Below are positions 33,941 through 42,930 of a DNA stretch of 64,000 nucleotides, piece after piece. The stretch comes from Streptomyces sp. NBC_00353 (lineage in GTDB: Bacteria > Actinomycetota > Actinomycetes > Streptomycetales > Streptomycetaceae). Each line of letters starts with the position of its first letter. The first letter of the stretch is position 1. The notes beneath the pieces were generated by a model that saw nothing but the letters and a program-made list of their open reading frames with translations, did no database searches and was not told the DNA's origin. Location of the stretch: NCBI RefSeq assembly GCF_036108815.1, contig NZ_CP107985.1, forward strand, positions 3,348,001 through 3,412,000, given 5' to 3'. Made by a program: the position numbers and the translations under genes.

Positions 33941-34819
33941 TCACAGCTGGGCTCGGTGGGCTCGGTCGCGGATCATCAGAGCGGCTTGCTTGTCGGGGAG
34001 TTCGACTTCCGCGGAAAACCGGAAGCCGGCACTCAGAAAAGCCGAGACGGAGGGGGTGTTGCGCAGGTCGGGTTCCGCCACGACGCGCGCGCACTGCGGA
34101 CGGTTGTCGAGTACGAGGTCGGAGACGGCCCGGAGCAGGGTGGTGCCGATGCCGCGCCCGCGGTTGGTCACGCCACCGATGAGGAGGTGGACTCCGGTGT
34201 CATTCGGTCGGGCAGGGTAGTGACGCGCCAGCGGATCGAGGTCCGCGCGGTAGATCTCCCAGTAGCTCATGGGGATGCCGGACAGCACGCCCAGGCAGGG
34301 GACGCTGCGTCCGTCACCGTCGAGTTGGGGGCGCAGATGGGCGGCGGTGACGTCCTCTTCCCCGGCCAGTTCCCAGAACGCGGCGACTGCGGGATCGTTC
34401 ATCCAGCGGCTGATCACCGCGAGATCGCGTTCCAGCCGTACGGGGACCAGTTGAAACACTCCGGCCGGCGTGGTGACCGGTCTCCACTCGGCCGGGTTGT
34501 CGAGCAGATCGGAAGACTCCAGCCTGCTCGTGACACCACGCGTGCTCGGGCCTTGGTTCGGCTGCGCGTCTGTGACCGTGCCTGTGCTCACGTTCTCCCC
34601 CTCGGTCGACGTGGATCCGGCCCGGGCCAGGGACTCCTCCAGGGACAGGGGTCCGTCGAGCGGCGAAGCGGGGGTCGGCGTTTCCGTTGCCGGTTTGTCT
34701 TCCCCGAACAGGGCGAGGAATTCGTCGGGGAGCTGCAGGTCCAAGGTGTCCTCGGCGCCCGTACCGGCTTGGGAGGCAGGGCCGGTTCCGGCGCCGGTGT
34801 GCGCATCGGCGGGAGGCAC
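33941..34819 (-). CDS. GNAT N-acyltransferase of siderophore type (IucB/RhbD-like)
   Basis: 292 aa. Residues 1-115 are low-complexity and acidic. The C-terminal 170 residues form a siderophore-type GNAT domain: FQLVPVRLERDLAVISRWMNDPAVAAFWEL (the W-ND-V-FW motif of Acetyltransf_8 proteins), SYWEIYRADLD, and the acetyl-CoA loop NRGRGIGTTLL. It would acylate an amino or hydroxyamino group of a siderophore building block. The start is a GTG at 34819, about 10 nt after GAGGAG; a shorter protein cannot be excluded. It sits between two synthetase genes with gaps of 45 and 60 nt, so it is cotranscribed. Confidence 0.83.
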   Translation of the reverse strand: MPPADAHTGAGTGPASQAGTGAEDTLDLQLPDEFLALFGEDKPATETPTPASPLDGPLSLEESLARAGSTSTEGENVSTGTVTDAQPNQGPSTRGVTSRLESSDLLDNPAEWRPVTTPAGVFQLVPVRLERDLAVISRWMNDPAVAAFWELAGEEDVTAAHLRPQLDGDGRSVPCLGVLSGIPMSYWEIYRADLDPLARHYPARPNDTGVHLLIGGVTNRGRGIGTTLLRAVSDLVLDNRPQCARVVAEPDLRNTPSVSAFLSAGFRFSAEVELPDKQAALMIRDRAHRAQL

Positions 34820-34864
34820 GGTGATGCCTCTCCTCTCAGCAGTTCAGACGGGGGTCATGTTCCT

Positions 34865-36760
34865 TCAGGCGAAGAGGGGGTTGGCAATGGTGACGTAGAC
34901 GGACTGGGTGTCGACCGGACCGACGAGTTCGTCGAGGCCGTGCAGCCGGGTCAGCAGGTTGGCCTTGCACCGTAGGTTCGGGTTCTCCAGCAGTTGCGCG
35001 GGAAGCGGGGAGCCGAGGCCGGTGACTCCGCCGAGGAAGCGGCGGAGCGCGGCGATCAGCACCTGCTCATCGGCGAGGCGCTGGGAACCGAAAGCTCCGA
35101 TGAGACCGAAGAGGTTGTTGATGCCGAGGTAGTAGGCGAAGCGCTCATCGGTGACCGAGTCGGATACGAAGGTGTCGCTGGCGGCTCCGATGCCCGGGAG
35201 CCTGTGCTCGAGGGCCGCGCGATGGGACTCGCGGAAGTAGTAGCCCTGGTTGTCCCGGTAGCGGCCGCCGACGGGCCAGCCGTCGGCGTCGAGCAGCACC
35301 AGCGTGTTCTGCTGGTGGGCTTCGAGGGCGACGCCTGCTGTGGCGTCGAGCCAGAGCACGGGGCGTACGACGCGGTCGAGGTAGCGCAGGAACCACTCGG
35401 CGGCAACGGCTCCCTTGCTTCTGCCGGTGGCCGCGGCGAGGCGGACGACGACATCGGCGAGGCGCGAGTGCACGCCTGGCCGGTCGGGCCAGGGGCGCGG
35501 CGCCGTGAGGCCGGCGATGCACACCGCATCGTCGAGCGGGTGGAACGGGTTGTGGCGCAGCATGACATCGAGCCCGTGGACGGGCTCGCCGTCCGGCGTG
35601 TCGACGGCGAGCCATGCGGGGTCGCGGACGATGTCGAAGCCGGGGTGGACGGCGTGCCATTGCGTGGCGAGTCCGCTGCGGAGCAGCCGGTGGACCTCCA
35701 CCCCTCGGTGGAGTTCCTTGCGGAGGTTCTCACGGCGGGAGTTGGTGATGCGTACGCCGAGGGAGAGCTTGAGCATGACGTCGGCACCGGGCTGGTGGAC
35801 GGTCCGGACGGAGGATGTGGGGTACCAGCGCTTGCCGTGCGGTCCCAGGTCGTGGAGCAGCTTCGCATCCAGCAGCGCTGCCACTTCGGGCCGGTGGCTC
35901 AGTTCGCGGGCCTGCCAGGGGTGGAGCGGAATCGGTGCGGTGTTCTGGGGTAGATGCAGTCCCTCCGCGTGCTGGGCGACCAGGTCCTCGGCTGCTACGG
36001 GGCGGCCCCCCTCCGTCCAGGAGGACTCGGTGGCCAGCACGGAGCGGTCCACAGCCATCCAGTGCAGCGGGAAGGAGCCGTGCAACTCGGGTGAGTAGAG
36101 GCGGGATTCGGCCTCGGAGAGGCCTTCGCGGCTCTTGGGGCTGGGGTGCAGGGGGTGTCCGAGCAGAAGTGACTGCTCGGCGGTGAGGAAGAGGTCGGCG
36201 TCGGCGGGAGCCGTGGGTGTACGGCGCCGCTCGGCGATGAATCCGGCCGTGCGGCGTACCGAGTCGGCGACTCTGGCCACCATGTCGGCGCCCTCGTTCC
36301 GGTCCGCCTCGCGGCCCAGGAGGGCCGCGACCGTGACGGCATCGGTGGTCGGCGCGCCGTCGGGTGCGTCCTCCAGGGCGGGCTGGCCGAAGCGGTGCCA
36401 TCCCGTGGCGGACCAGTAGAGAACAGGGACGAGCAGAGCGGTCCCGCTGGCGGGCAGCGGGATGTGAAGGGTGTCCCGGTCCGGTCGGGGCAGGTCGTTC
36501 TCCCGGACCCAGCAGCGCAGCAGATTCTCGACGCCTGCCGTGTCTGCGGCCATGAGCGGGTCCGGGTGGTCGAGCAGATCGGCCGTTCCTGCGCCGGTCG
36601 GTGGTACCTGTGCCTGTGGGGTGCGCCAACCACCGTGAGGCACGGCCTTCTGGCGGGGCACGATCGTCTGCTCGACTGCGAGTCGGCCGACGAGCCCGGC
36701 CTGTCCTCGCTGCTGGCCGGCGGGAAGGCCGTCGGCCTCGGGCGCGGGGGTGGGGTTCAC
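34865..36760 (-). CDS. IucA/IucC-family NIS siderophore synthetase (second gene of operon)
   Basis: 631 aa from the GTG at 36760 (VNPTPAPE), which has AAGGAAG 6 nt before it; the long Arg-rich extension upstream in this frame is the shadow of the aminotransferase gene. NIS motifs: LLLGHPLHPSPKSREGL (HPxxKSRxG), PLHPWQAREL, SSVRTVHQPGADVMLKLSLGVRITNSRRENL, EAHQQNTLVLLDADGWPVGGRYRDNQGYYFRES. The N-terminal 60 residues are poorly conserved. It presumably makes the first citrate-amine or related condensation. It begins 30 nt after the aminotransferase stop. Confidence 0.88.
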   Translation of the reverse strand: MNPTPAPEADGLPAGQQRGQAGLVGRLAVEQTIVPRQKAVPHGGWRTPQAQVPPTGAGTADLLDHPDPLMAADTAGVENLLRCWVRENDLPRPDRDTLHIPLPASGTALLVPVLYWSATGWHRFGQPALEDAPDGAPTTDAVTVAALLGREADRNEGADMVARVADSVRRTAGFIAERRRTPTAPADADLFLTAEQSLLLGHPLHPSPKSREGLSEAESRLYSPELHGSFPLHWMAVDRSVLATESSWTEGGRPVAAEDLVAQHAEGLHLPQNTAPIPLHPWQARELSHRPEVAALLDAKLLHDLGPHGKRWYPTSSVRTVHQPGADVMLKLSLGVRITNSRRENLRKELHRGVEVHRLLRSGLATQWHAVHPGFDIVRDPAWLAVDTPDGEPVHGLDVMLRHNPFHPLDDAVCIAGLTAPRPWPDRPGVHSRLADVVVRLAAATGRSKGAVAAEWFLRYLDRVVRPVLWLDATAGVALEAHQQNTLVLLDADGWPVGGRYRDNQGYYFRESHRAALEHRLPGIGAASDTFVSDSVTDERFAYYLGINNLFGLIGAFGSQRLADEQVLIAALRRFLGGVTGLGSPLPAQLLENPNLRCKANLLTRLHGLDELVGPVDTQSVYVTIANPLFA

Positions 36761-36789
36761 GGCGGTCTTCCTTGTGAGGGTGTCCGGGG

Positions 36790-38178
36790 TCAGCGAGCCG
36801 ACCCGGTCATGGTTCGGCGGTTCGACGAACGCTCGGCTGCTGCCAGGGCATCGGCGAGGCGGTCGAGGACCGCGGTTGCCTGTTCGTCGGTGAGCGTCAA
36901 GGGAGGGAGCAGGCGTACGACGGCGGAGTGGCGTCCGCCGAGTTCGACGATGAGACCGCGGCGCAGGCATTCCTGCTGCACTGCGGAGGCGAGGACCGGG
37001 TCGGGCGGTGCCTCGGGGCCGCCGGTACCCCCGGTGGGCATCTCTGCCTCGGGGTCGACGAGCTCCACTCCGATCATCAGGCCCCGTCCACGGACGTCTC
37101 CGATGCACGGGTGGTCGATGGCCAGTGCCTGGAGGCGGGCGAGCATGCGGGCGCCCAGCGTCGCGGCGCGCTCGGCGAGCCCGTTCTCGCGAACGTAGGT
37201 GAGGGTGGCCGTACCGGCGGCCATCGCGAGTTGGTTGCCTCGGAAGGTGCCTGCGTGGGCGCCTGGCTGCCAGGTGTCGAGTTCGGAGCGGTAGACGATC
37301 ACCGCGAGCGGGAGGGAGCCGCCGATGGCCTTGGACAGCACCATCACGTCGGGGATGATCCCGCTGTGCTGGACTGCCCAGAAGGCGCCGGTCCGGCCGA
37401 CGCCCGTCTGCACCTCGTCGGCGATGAGAGGGATGGACCGGGCTGCGGTGATCTCGCGCATCCGGCGCATCCAGCCGTCGGGGGCGGGGTTCACGCCGCC
37501 CTCGCCCTGTACCGGTTCGAGGATCATTCCGGCCGGCGCCGGCGCACCGCCCTTGGGATCGTCCAGGAGACTCTCGGTCCACCGCGCGGCGACCTCGGCC
37601 CCCCGCTCTCCGCCGATGCCGAAGGGGCAGCGGTAGTCCTGCGGAAAAGGAAGCCGGGTGACCCGGACGTCCTCGGCGCCGCCCGAGGCCGCGAGGGCTC
37701 CCGCCGTCATCCCGTGGTAGGCACCGGTGAAGGCCAGAAGCCCGCTGCGCCCGGTCGCGGCACGGACCAGTTTGAAGGCCGCTTCGACCGCGTCCGTACC
37801 GGCCGGCCCGCAGAACTGGATCCGGGCGTTGTCGGCGAACTCCGGTGGGAGTGTGGCGAACAGTTCCGTGGTGAAGGCGTCCTTGACCGGGGTTGCCAGG
37901 TCGAGGACGTGCAGGGGCGCACCCGAGTCGATGACGTTCTTGATCGCTTCCAGAACGACCGGATGGTTGTGCCCGAGGGCCAGCGTGCCCGCTCCGGAGA
38001 GACAGTCGAGATAGCGTCGTCCGTCCGCGCCTTCGATGGTCAGCCCGCGGGCCCGTACCGGCACGATCGGCAGTGACCGCGCATAGGTACGGGCGGCCGA
38101 CTCACGCAGCGACTGTCGGCGCAGGATCCCCTCGTGCACCGAGGGTGGTGCCAACGGTGCAGGTTCGGTCACGGCCAC
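36790..38178 (-). CDS. Class III PLP aminotransferase, diaminobutyrate/2-oxoglutarate type
   Basis: 462 aa from the GTG at 38178 (VAVTEPAP), with GGGAGGA upstream; a second GTG lies two codons later. Fold type I aminotransferase signatures: LDCLSGAGTLALGHNHP, FCGPAGTDAVEAAFKL, IADEVQTGVGRTG, and the PLP lysine in MVLSKAIGGSLPLAV. The sequence style matches RhbA/EctB-like enzymes that form L-2,4-diaminobutyrate from aspartate semialdehyde. As first gene of the siderophore operon it likely supplies a diamine building block. Neither a diaminobutyrate decarboxylase nor an N-monooxygenase is present next to it. Confidence 0.85.
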   Translation of the reverse strand: MAVTEPAPLAPPSVHEGILRRQSLRESAARTYARSLPIVPVRARGLTIEGADGRRYLDCLSGAGTLALGHNHPVVLEAIKNVIDSGAPLHVLDLATPVKDAFTTELFATLPPEFADNARIQFCGPAGTDAVEAAFKLVRAATGRSGLLAFTGAYHGMTAGALAASGGAEDVRVTRLPFPQDYRCPFGIGGERGAEVAARWTESLLDDPKGGAPAPAGMILEPVQGEGGVNPAPDGWMRRMREITAARSIPLIADEVQTGVGRTGAFWAVQHSGIIPDVMVLSKAIGGSLPLAVIVYRSELDTWQPGAHAGTFRGNQLAMAAGTATLTYVRENGLAERAATLGARMLARLQALAIDHPCIGDVRGRGLMIGVELVDPEAEMPTGGTGGPEAPPDPVLASAVQQECLRRGLIVELGGRHSAVVRLLPPLTLTDEQATAVLDRLADALAAAERSSNRRTMTGSAR

Positions 38179-38530
38179 GGCTGTTGGTCCTCCCGCTGTA
38201 ACAGTTGCGTTGCACGTCAGTACGTTTCCGCAAGGACGGACTGCTGAGCTGAACGCTGTCCGCAAGCCCCGCGTACGTACCAACGACGCCGGACGCAGGG
38301 GATCACGGGTAAATCGGAAGATCCTGGCGGAGACGGAACCGTGGCCCTGCCGCGTTCCGTCCCCACCGGCACCGGCATAGTGGGGGACCGTGCCGAGGCT
38401 TCGGGCAACTTCTCGGAGTCCCCGGCGCGTTGGCAGCGATGCGTTCGGAGCAGTGTCCGAGTCAGCGCCTCAGCGCAGTCCGAGTGCAGTACAGAAGTGT
38501 TGAGTTACGAAGTCCCAGGGGGATCACCAC
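38179..38530. other. Divergent intergenic region between siderophore operon and first lipoprotein protease (352 bp)
   Basis: Must contain the operon promoter (minus) and the protease promoter (plus). I looked for an iron box (TTAGGTTAGGCTAACCTAA-like dyad for DmdR/IdeR) and did not find one. Short ORFs here have no family resemblance. Confidence 0.5.
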
Positions 38531-39754
38531 ATGCGACTCATTCGACCAGTTCTCACGGCACGTCAGGGGTGGATAGCACGTCGCGCGCCCTCCTCCCTGC
38601 TCGCCGTGGCCGCGGCCACGGCCGTTCTCGCACTCACCGCCACCGCCTGCGGGCCGAGCGAGGAGAAGGCGGGTACCGAGCCCAGCAGTTCCGCCGACCG
38701 GTCCTCCGACGACAAGATCGCCATCCCGGACGATCTGAAGGACCGGCTCAAGGAGCACGGGATCGACCTCGACCAGTGGAGGAACGGCGAGTGGAAGAAC
38801 TGGGACAAGGACAAGTGGCTGCGTGAGGCCAAGGACTTCGTCAACCCGATCATCGAGGACCTCTGGGACCCGGAGCGCATGCGGGATGCCGACAAGGCGC
38901 CCGAGCAGCCGGTCGACAACGACATCTCGGGCGACGCCGGTGTGACGGATCCGACGCCGGCACCGGTGCGGGCCACGAATGCGCAGACTCCGTACCACGA
39001 CAGCGCCGCGGAGTCCGGGAAGCTCTTCTTCGACGGCCCCGAGGGCTCCATGGTCTGCTCCGCGACCGTGGTGAAGGACCCTGCGCACCCCGGGAAGTCC
39101 AACATGGTGTGGACGGCCGGGCACTGTGTGCACGCGGGCAAGAAGGGCGGCTGGTACCGCAACATCGCCTTCGTGCCGTCCTACAACAACAGCGGCCTGT
39201 CGATCGCCGAGCTGCAGAACGCGCCCAAGGAGCAGATCGCCCCCTACGGCGTGTGGTGGGGCCAGTGGGCGCAGACCTCCGATCAGTGGATCGCCGACGG
39301 CGGCCCGACCGGCGGCCAGGGCGCTCCGTACGACTTCGCGGTGCTGCATGTCGCCCCGGAGAAGGGGGCGACCGGAAAGTCCCTGGAGGAGACGGTCGGT
39401 GCGGCGCTGCCCGTCGATTTCAACGCTCCGGCCGTGCCCAGGATCGACAGCATGACGGCAACCGGCTTCCCGGCCGCGCCGCCGTACGACGGTCAGAAGC
39501 TGCTGCAGTGCAAGGACAAGCCGGGCCGGCTCTCTCTCACGAAGGAGGACCCGACGATGTACCGCGTCGGGTGCACCATGACCGGCGGCTCCTCCGGTGG
39601 CGGCTGGGTCGCGGCAGGCCAGGACGGCAAGCCCGCCCTCGTATCGAACACGTCCATCGGCCCGGTGACGGCCGGTTGGCTTGCCGGGCCGCGCCTCGGC
39701 AAGGAAGCGAAGGGCGTCTACGACGCGGTCAGCAGGAAATACGCCGGACAGTGA
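38531..39754 (+). CDS. Lipoprotein trypsin-like serine peptidase, copy 1
   Basis: 407 aa. A lipoprotein signal peptide ends at LTATAC (Cys about 40), so it is anchored outside the membrane. A mature N-terminal region with NGEWKNWDKDKWLREAKDF follows, then a V8/glutamyl-endopeptidase-like chymotrypsin fold: His in VWTAGHCVH, Asp in APYDFAVLHV, Ser in TGGSSGGGW. The final segment PALVSNTSIGPVTAGWLAGP is shared with copy 2 at 40015. Start ATG with AGGGGGA. The natural substrate is unknown. The two copies are tandem, separated by a hairpin, so each probably has its own transcript. Confidence 0.87.
   Translation: MRLIRPVLTARQGWIARRAPSSLLAVAAATAVLALTATACGPSEEKAGTEPSSSADRSSDDKIAIPDDLKDRLKEHGIDLDQWRNGEWKNWDKDKWLREAKDFVNPIIEDLWDPERMRDADKAPEQPVDNDISGDAGVTDPTPAPVRATNAQTPYHDSAAESGKLFFDGPEGSMVCSATVVKDPAHPGKSNMVWTAGHCVHAGKKGGWYRNIAFVPSYNNSGLSIAELQNAPKEQIAPYGVWWGQWAQTSDQWIADGGPTGGQGAPYDFAVLHVAPEKGATGKSLEETVGAALPVDFNAPAVPRIDSMTATGFPAAPPYDGQKLLQCKDKPGRLSLTKEDPTMYRVGCTMTGGSSGGGWVAAGQDGKPALVSNTSIGPVTAGWLAGPRLGKEAKGVYDAVSRKYAGQ
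38782..38848 (+). repeat. 67-bp direct repeat, copy 1 (in first lipoprotein protease)
   Basis: Identical, base for base, to 40221-40287. It begins gaacggcgagtggaagaact and encodes the NGEWKNWDKDKWLREAKDF segment. Synonymous positions are also unchanged, although flanking sequence has diverged. Confidence 0.9.
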
Positions 39755-39797
39755 CCCGTACGAACTGGCGCCCGCTGACTTGTGGGTGACGGTCGCC

Positions 39798-39838
39798 CAG
39801 GGGCCCTCGGCGCGACAACAGTCCGCCGGAGGCCCCTG
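39798..39838 (+). terminator. Terminator between the two lipoprotein proteases
   Basis: 15-bp stem with two mismatches, caggggccctcggcg (39798-39812) pairing with cgccggaggcccctg (39824-39838), 44 nt after the first stop. Confidence 0.6.
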
Positions 39839-40014
39839 TGGACCGGGCGATCGTCCGGCCCGCAGGGGACCCAGGCATCCGGTACCCCGGTGGCAAAAGC
39901 CGTACCCCGGAAGGTCATAGGGTGTCCCTGCACATTCGGTGGTCGCGGATCCGACCACCCCTTCGCATGACAAGTTCATGGCAATTCTCGGAGATTTCAG
40001 GGGGAATCTTTTCC

Positions 40015-41187
40015 ATGCGATCCATACGTCCGCTGCTCGCCGCGACCGGCCTCGTCGCCGCGCTCGCGCTGTCGGCCACAGCCTGTGGTCCAAGCGAGGA
40101 CGAGGCTGCCGACAAGCCGGCCGCCGCCGAATCCGCCAGTGGCAACGACGGCAGCGGCGGCATCCCCGCCGATCTGGCCGAGACGCTGAAGAAGCACGGC
40201 GTCGACCCGGAGAAGTGGAAGAACGGCGAGTGGAAGAACTGGGACAAGGACAAGTGGCTGCGTGAGGCCAAGGACTTCGTCAACCCGGTGATCGACGGGC
40301 TGTGGAAGCCCGAGCGGATGAAGTCCGCCAAGGACCCGGCGAAGACGATGGCGGCCGGTGACCTCTCCGGCGACCAGGGCGTCACCGACCCGGAGCCCGC
40401 ACCGGTCAAGGCGCGGCCCGAGGACCTTCCCTACCACGACCACGCGGCCCCGGTCGGCAAGGTGTTCTTCGACTCCCCCGAGGGCTCCATGGTCTGCTCG
40501 GGCACCGTCGTCAAGGACCCGAAGAACCCGGGCAGGTCCAACCTGGTGTGGACGGCCGGACACTGTGTCCACGCCGGCGCCAAGGGCGGCTGGTACCGCA
40601 ACATCGTCTTCGTGCCCGCGTACAACGACAAGGGCAAGTCCGCCGCCGCACTGGAGAACGCCCGGCCGGAGGAGATCGCCCCGTACGGCGCGTTCTGGGC
40701 CGACTGGGCCACGTCCTCCGGTGAGTGGATCACCCGTGGCGGTCCCACCGGCGGTGAGGGTGCTCCGTACGACTACGCGGTGCTGCACGTGAAGCCGGAG
40801 AACGGCACGAAGTCCCTGGAGGAGACCGTGGGCAACGCCCTGCCGGTCAACTTCGACGCTCCCGAGATCTCGCAGATCAGCGCCATGGGCGCCTGGGGCT
40901 ACCCGGCCGCTGCCCCGTTCGACGGTCTGATCATGCACAAGTGCGTCGACCGTCCCGGCCGGCTCTCCATCAGCCCCAGCACCCCGACGATGTACCGCAT
41001 CGGCTGCACCATGACAGGCGGTTCCTCCGGCGGCGGCTGGTTCAGCGAGGGTGCCGACGGCAAGCTGGCTCTGGTGTCCAACACCTCCATCGGCCCGGTG
41101 ACTTCGGGCTGGCTCGCAGGACCCCACCTGGGTCGGGGCGCGCAGGAGATCTTCACGATGATGAGCGACAAGTTCGCCGGTCAGTAG
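40015..41187 (+). CDS. Lipoprotein trypsin-like serine peptidase, copy 2
   Basis: 390 aa from the ATG at 40015 (MRSIRPLLAATG), with GGGGGAA upstream; the open frame back to 39838 is not needed. Lipobox LSATAC (Cys about 23). It has the same layout as copy 1: the KNGEWKNWDKDKWLREAKDF motif, VWTAGHCVH, GAPYDYAVLHV and TGGSSGGGW with all three catalytic residues intact. The catalytic domains are closely similar throughout, while signal peptides and linkers differ. It is a tandem duplicate, and both copies appear functional. A strong bidirectional terminator follows. Confidence 0.87.
   Translation: MRSIRPLLAATGLVAALALSATACGPSEDEAADKPAAAESASGNDGSGGIPADLAETLKKHGVDPEKWKNGEWKNWDKDKWLREAKDFVNPVIDGLWKPERMKSAKDPAKTMAAGDLSGDQGVTDPEPAPVKARPEDLPYHDHAAPVGKVFFDSPEGSMVCSGTVVKDPKNPGRSNLVWTAGHCVHAGAKGGWYRNIVFVPAYNDKGKSAAALENARPEEIAPYGAFWADWATSSGEWITRGGPTGGEGAPYDYAVLHVKPENGTKSLEETVGNALPVNFDAPEISQISAMGAWGYPAAAPFDGLIMHKCVDRPGRLSISPSTPTMYRIGCTMTGGSSGGGWFSEGADGKLALVSNTSIGPVTSGWLAGPHLGRGAQEIFTMMSDKFAGQ
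40221..40287 (+). repeat. 67-bp direct repeat, copy 2
   Basis: Identical to 38782-38848 in the first protease gene; see that entry. Confidence 0.9.
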
Positions 41188-41205
41188 CAAGAGCCCCGTT
41201 CATGC

Positions 41206-41246
41206 CCGAAGGCCCGCTCCCTCATCGCGAGGGAGCGGGCCTTCGG
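41206..41246. terminator. Bidirectional terminator between protease 2 and hflX
   Basis: Perfect 17-bp stem, ccgaaggcccgctccct at 41206-41222 and its complement at 41230-41246, with loop catcgcg, in between convergent stops. The stem resembles that of the hrdB terminator. Confidence 0.88.
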
Positions 41247-41265
41247 TCCGTACGGTGTCGTGCTG

Positions 41266-42786
41266 TCAGTGCGCCGCAAGCGCGAACGATGCGAGGTCCG
41301 CGGCCAGTTGCTCATGCACCCGCGCCTTGAGCAGCGTGCCCTCCGAGGTGTGCTCCTCGGAGATCACTTCGCCGTCGGCGTGCACCCGGGAGACAAGTCC
41401 ACCGTGGGTGTACGGCACGAGCGCCTCGATCTCGACCGACGGCCGCGGCAGTTCGGTGTCGATGAGCGCGAGCAGCTCCGCCATGCCGGCACCGGTGCGC
41501 GCCGAGACGGCGATGGCACGCTTCTCGATCCGCAGCAGGCGCTGCAGGACCAGCGGGTCGGCCGCATCAGCCTTGTTGATCACCACGATCTCGGGAACGT
41601 CCAGCGCACCCACATCGCGGATCACTTCGCGCACCGCGGCGAGCTGCTCCTCCGGCACCGGGTGGGAGCCGTCCACCACATGCAGGATCAGGTCGGATTC
41701 GCCGACCTCCTCCATGGTGGAGCGGAACGCCTCGACGAGGTGGTGCGGCAGATGCCGTACGAACCCGACCGTGTCGGCCAGGGTGTAGGTCCGGCCGGTC
41801 GGCGTCTCGGCCCGGCGGACGGTCGGGTCCAGCGTGGCGAACAGTGCATTCTCCACAAGGACGCCCGCACCGGTCAGCCGGTTGAGCAGCGAGGACTTGC
41901 CCGCGTTGGTGTAGCCGGCGATCGCGACCGAGGGCACCTTGTTGCGCTTGCGCTCCTGCCGCTTGATCTCGCGGCCGGTCTTCATCTCCGCGATCTCCCG
42001 GCGCATCTTCGCCATCTTCTCGCGGATCCGACGCCGGTCCGTCTCGATCTTGGTCTCACCGGGACCACGGGTCGCCATGCCGCCACCACCGCTGGACCCG
42101 CCACCGCCCATCTGCCGGGAGAGCGACTGACCCCAACCGCGCAGTCGCGGCAGCATGTACTGCATCTGTGCGAGCGAGACCTGCGCCTTGCCCTCTCGGG
42201 ACTTGGCGTGCTGGGCGAAGATGTCGAGGATCAGAGCGGTCCGGTCGACCACCTTGACCTTGACGACGTCCTCGAGATGGATCAGCTGGCCGGGGCTGAG
42301 CTCACCGTCGCAGACGACGGTGTCGGCCCCTGATTCGAGGACGATGTCACGCAGCTCCAGCGCCTTGCCGGAGCCGATGTACGTAGCCGGGTCGGGCTTG
42401 TCGCGGCGCTGGAAGACGGCGTCGAGCACCTGGGCGCCCGCCGTCTCCGCAAGCGCGGCAAGCTCCGCGAGCGAATTCTCCGCGTCCTGCACGGTCCCCG
42501 TGGTCCAGACGCCGACCAGCACCACGCGCTCCAGGCGCAGCTGTCGGTACTCGACCTCGGTGACGTCCTCGAGCTCGGTGGAGAGGCCCGCCACACGGCG
42601 CAGCGCGGCACGCTCGGAACGGTCGAGCTGCTCGCCGTCCCGCTCTCCGTCGATCTCATGGCTCCAGGCGACGTCCTCTTCCATCAGGGCGTCGGCCCGA
42701 AGGCTCTCGGTGAGGCTCTCGGTGACGTTCTCCGTGGCGCTCTGCGCATTCTGCGCGTCCTGGGGAAGGGAAGAAGAGGAGGTCAT
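41266..42786 (-). CDS. hflX: GTPase HflX
   Basis: 506 aa, ribosome-associated GTPase that rescues or splits stalled 70S ribosomes. The HflX N-terminal domain (EYRQLRLERVVLVGVWTTG, DPATYIGSGKALEL) is followed by a Gly-rich loop (GGGGSSGGGGMATRGPGETKIETDRRRIREKM) and the G domain: G1 IAGYTNAGKSSLLN (about 285-300), G3 DTVGFVRHLPHHLVEAFRSTMEE, G4 VINKAD. The start is the ATG at 42786 (MTSSSSLP) with AAGGATCC. The N-terminal 60 residues (Gln/Glu/Ser-rich) are variable. Monocistronic. Confidence 0.94.
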   Translation of the reverse strand: MTSSSSLPQDAQNAQSATENVTESLTESLRADALMEEDVAWSHEIDGERDGEQLDRSERAALRRVAGLSTELEDVTEVEYRQLRLERVVLVGVWTTGTVQDAENSLAELAALAETAGAQVLDAVFQRRDKPDPATYIGSGKALELRDIVLESGADTVVCDGELSPGQLIHLEDVVKVKVVDRTALILDIFAQHAKSREGKAQVSLAQMQYMLPRLRGWGQSLSRQMGGGGSSGGGGMATRGPGETKIETDRRRIREKMAKMRREIAEMKTGREIKRQERKRNKVPSVAIAGYTNAGKSSLLNRLTGAGVLVENALFATLDPTVRRAETPTGRTYTLADTVGFVRHLPHHLVEAFRSTMEEVGESDLILHVVDGSHPVPEEQLAAVREVIRDVGALDVPEIVVINKADAADPLVLQRLLRIEKRAIAVSARTGAGMAELLALIDTELPRPSVEIEALVPYTHGGLVSRVHADGEVISEEHTSEGTLLKARVHEQLAADLASFALAAH

Positions 42787-42930
42787 TGGATCCTTACGTC
42801 GATAGAAGTCCGTTACGTCAGTCACAACGTGTGACCTTCCTGGATGATTCCCTCCGGGGAGAATCTCCGGTCCGGCCGCCGCGGCGACCCGTCGATAGTG
42901 GCATGGCCCCGCTGGACCCGTCACCCGGGT

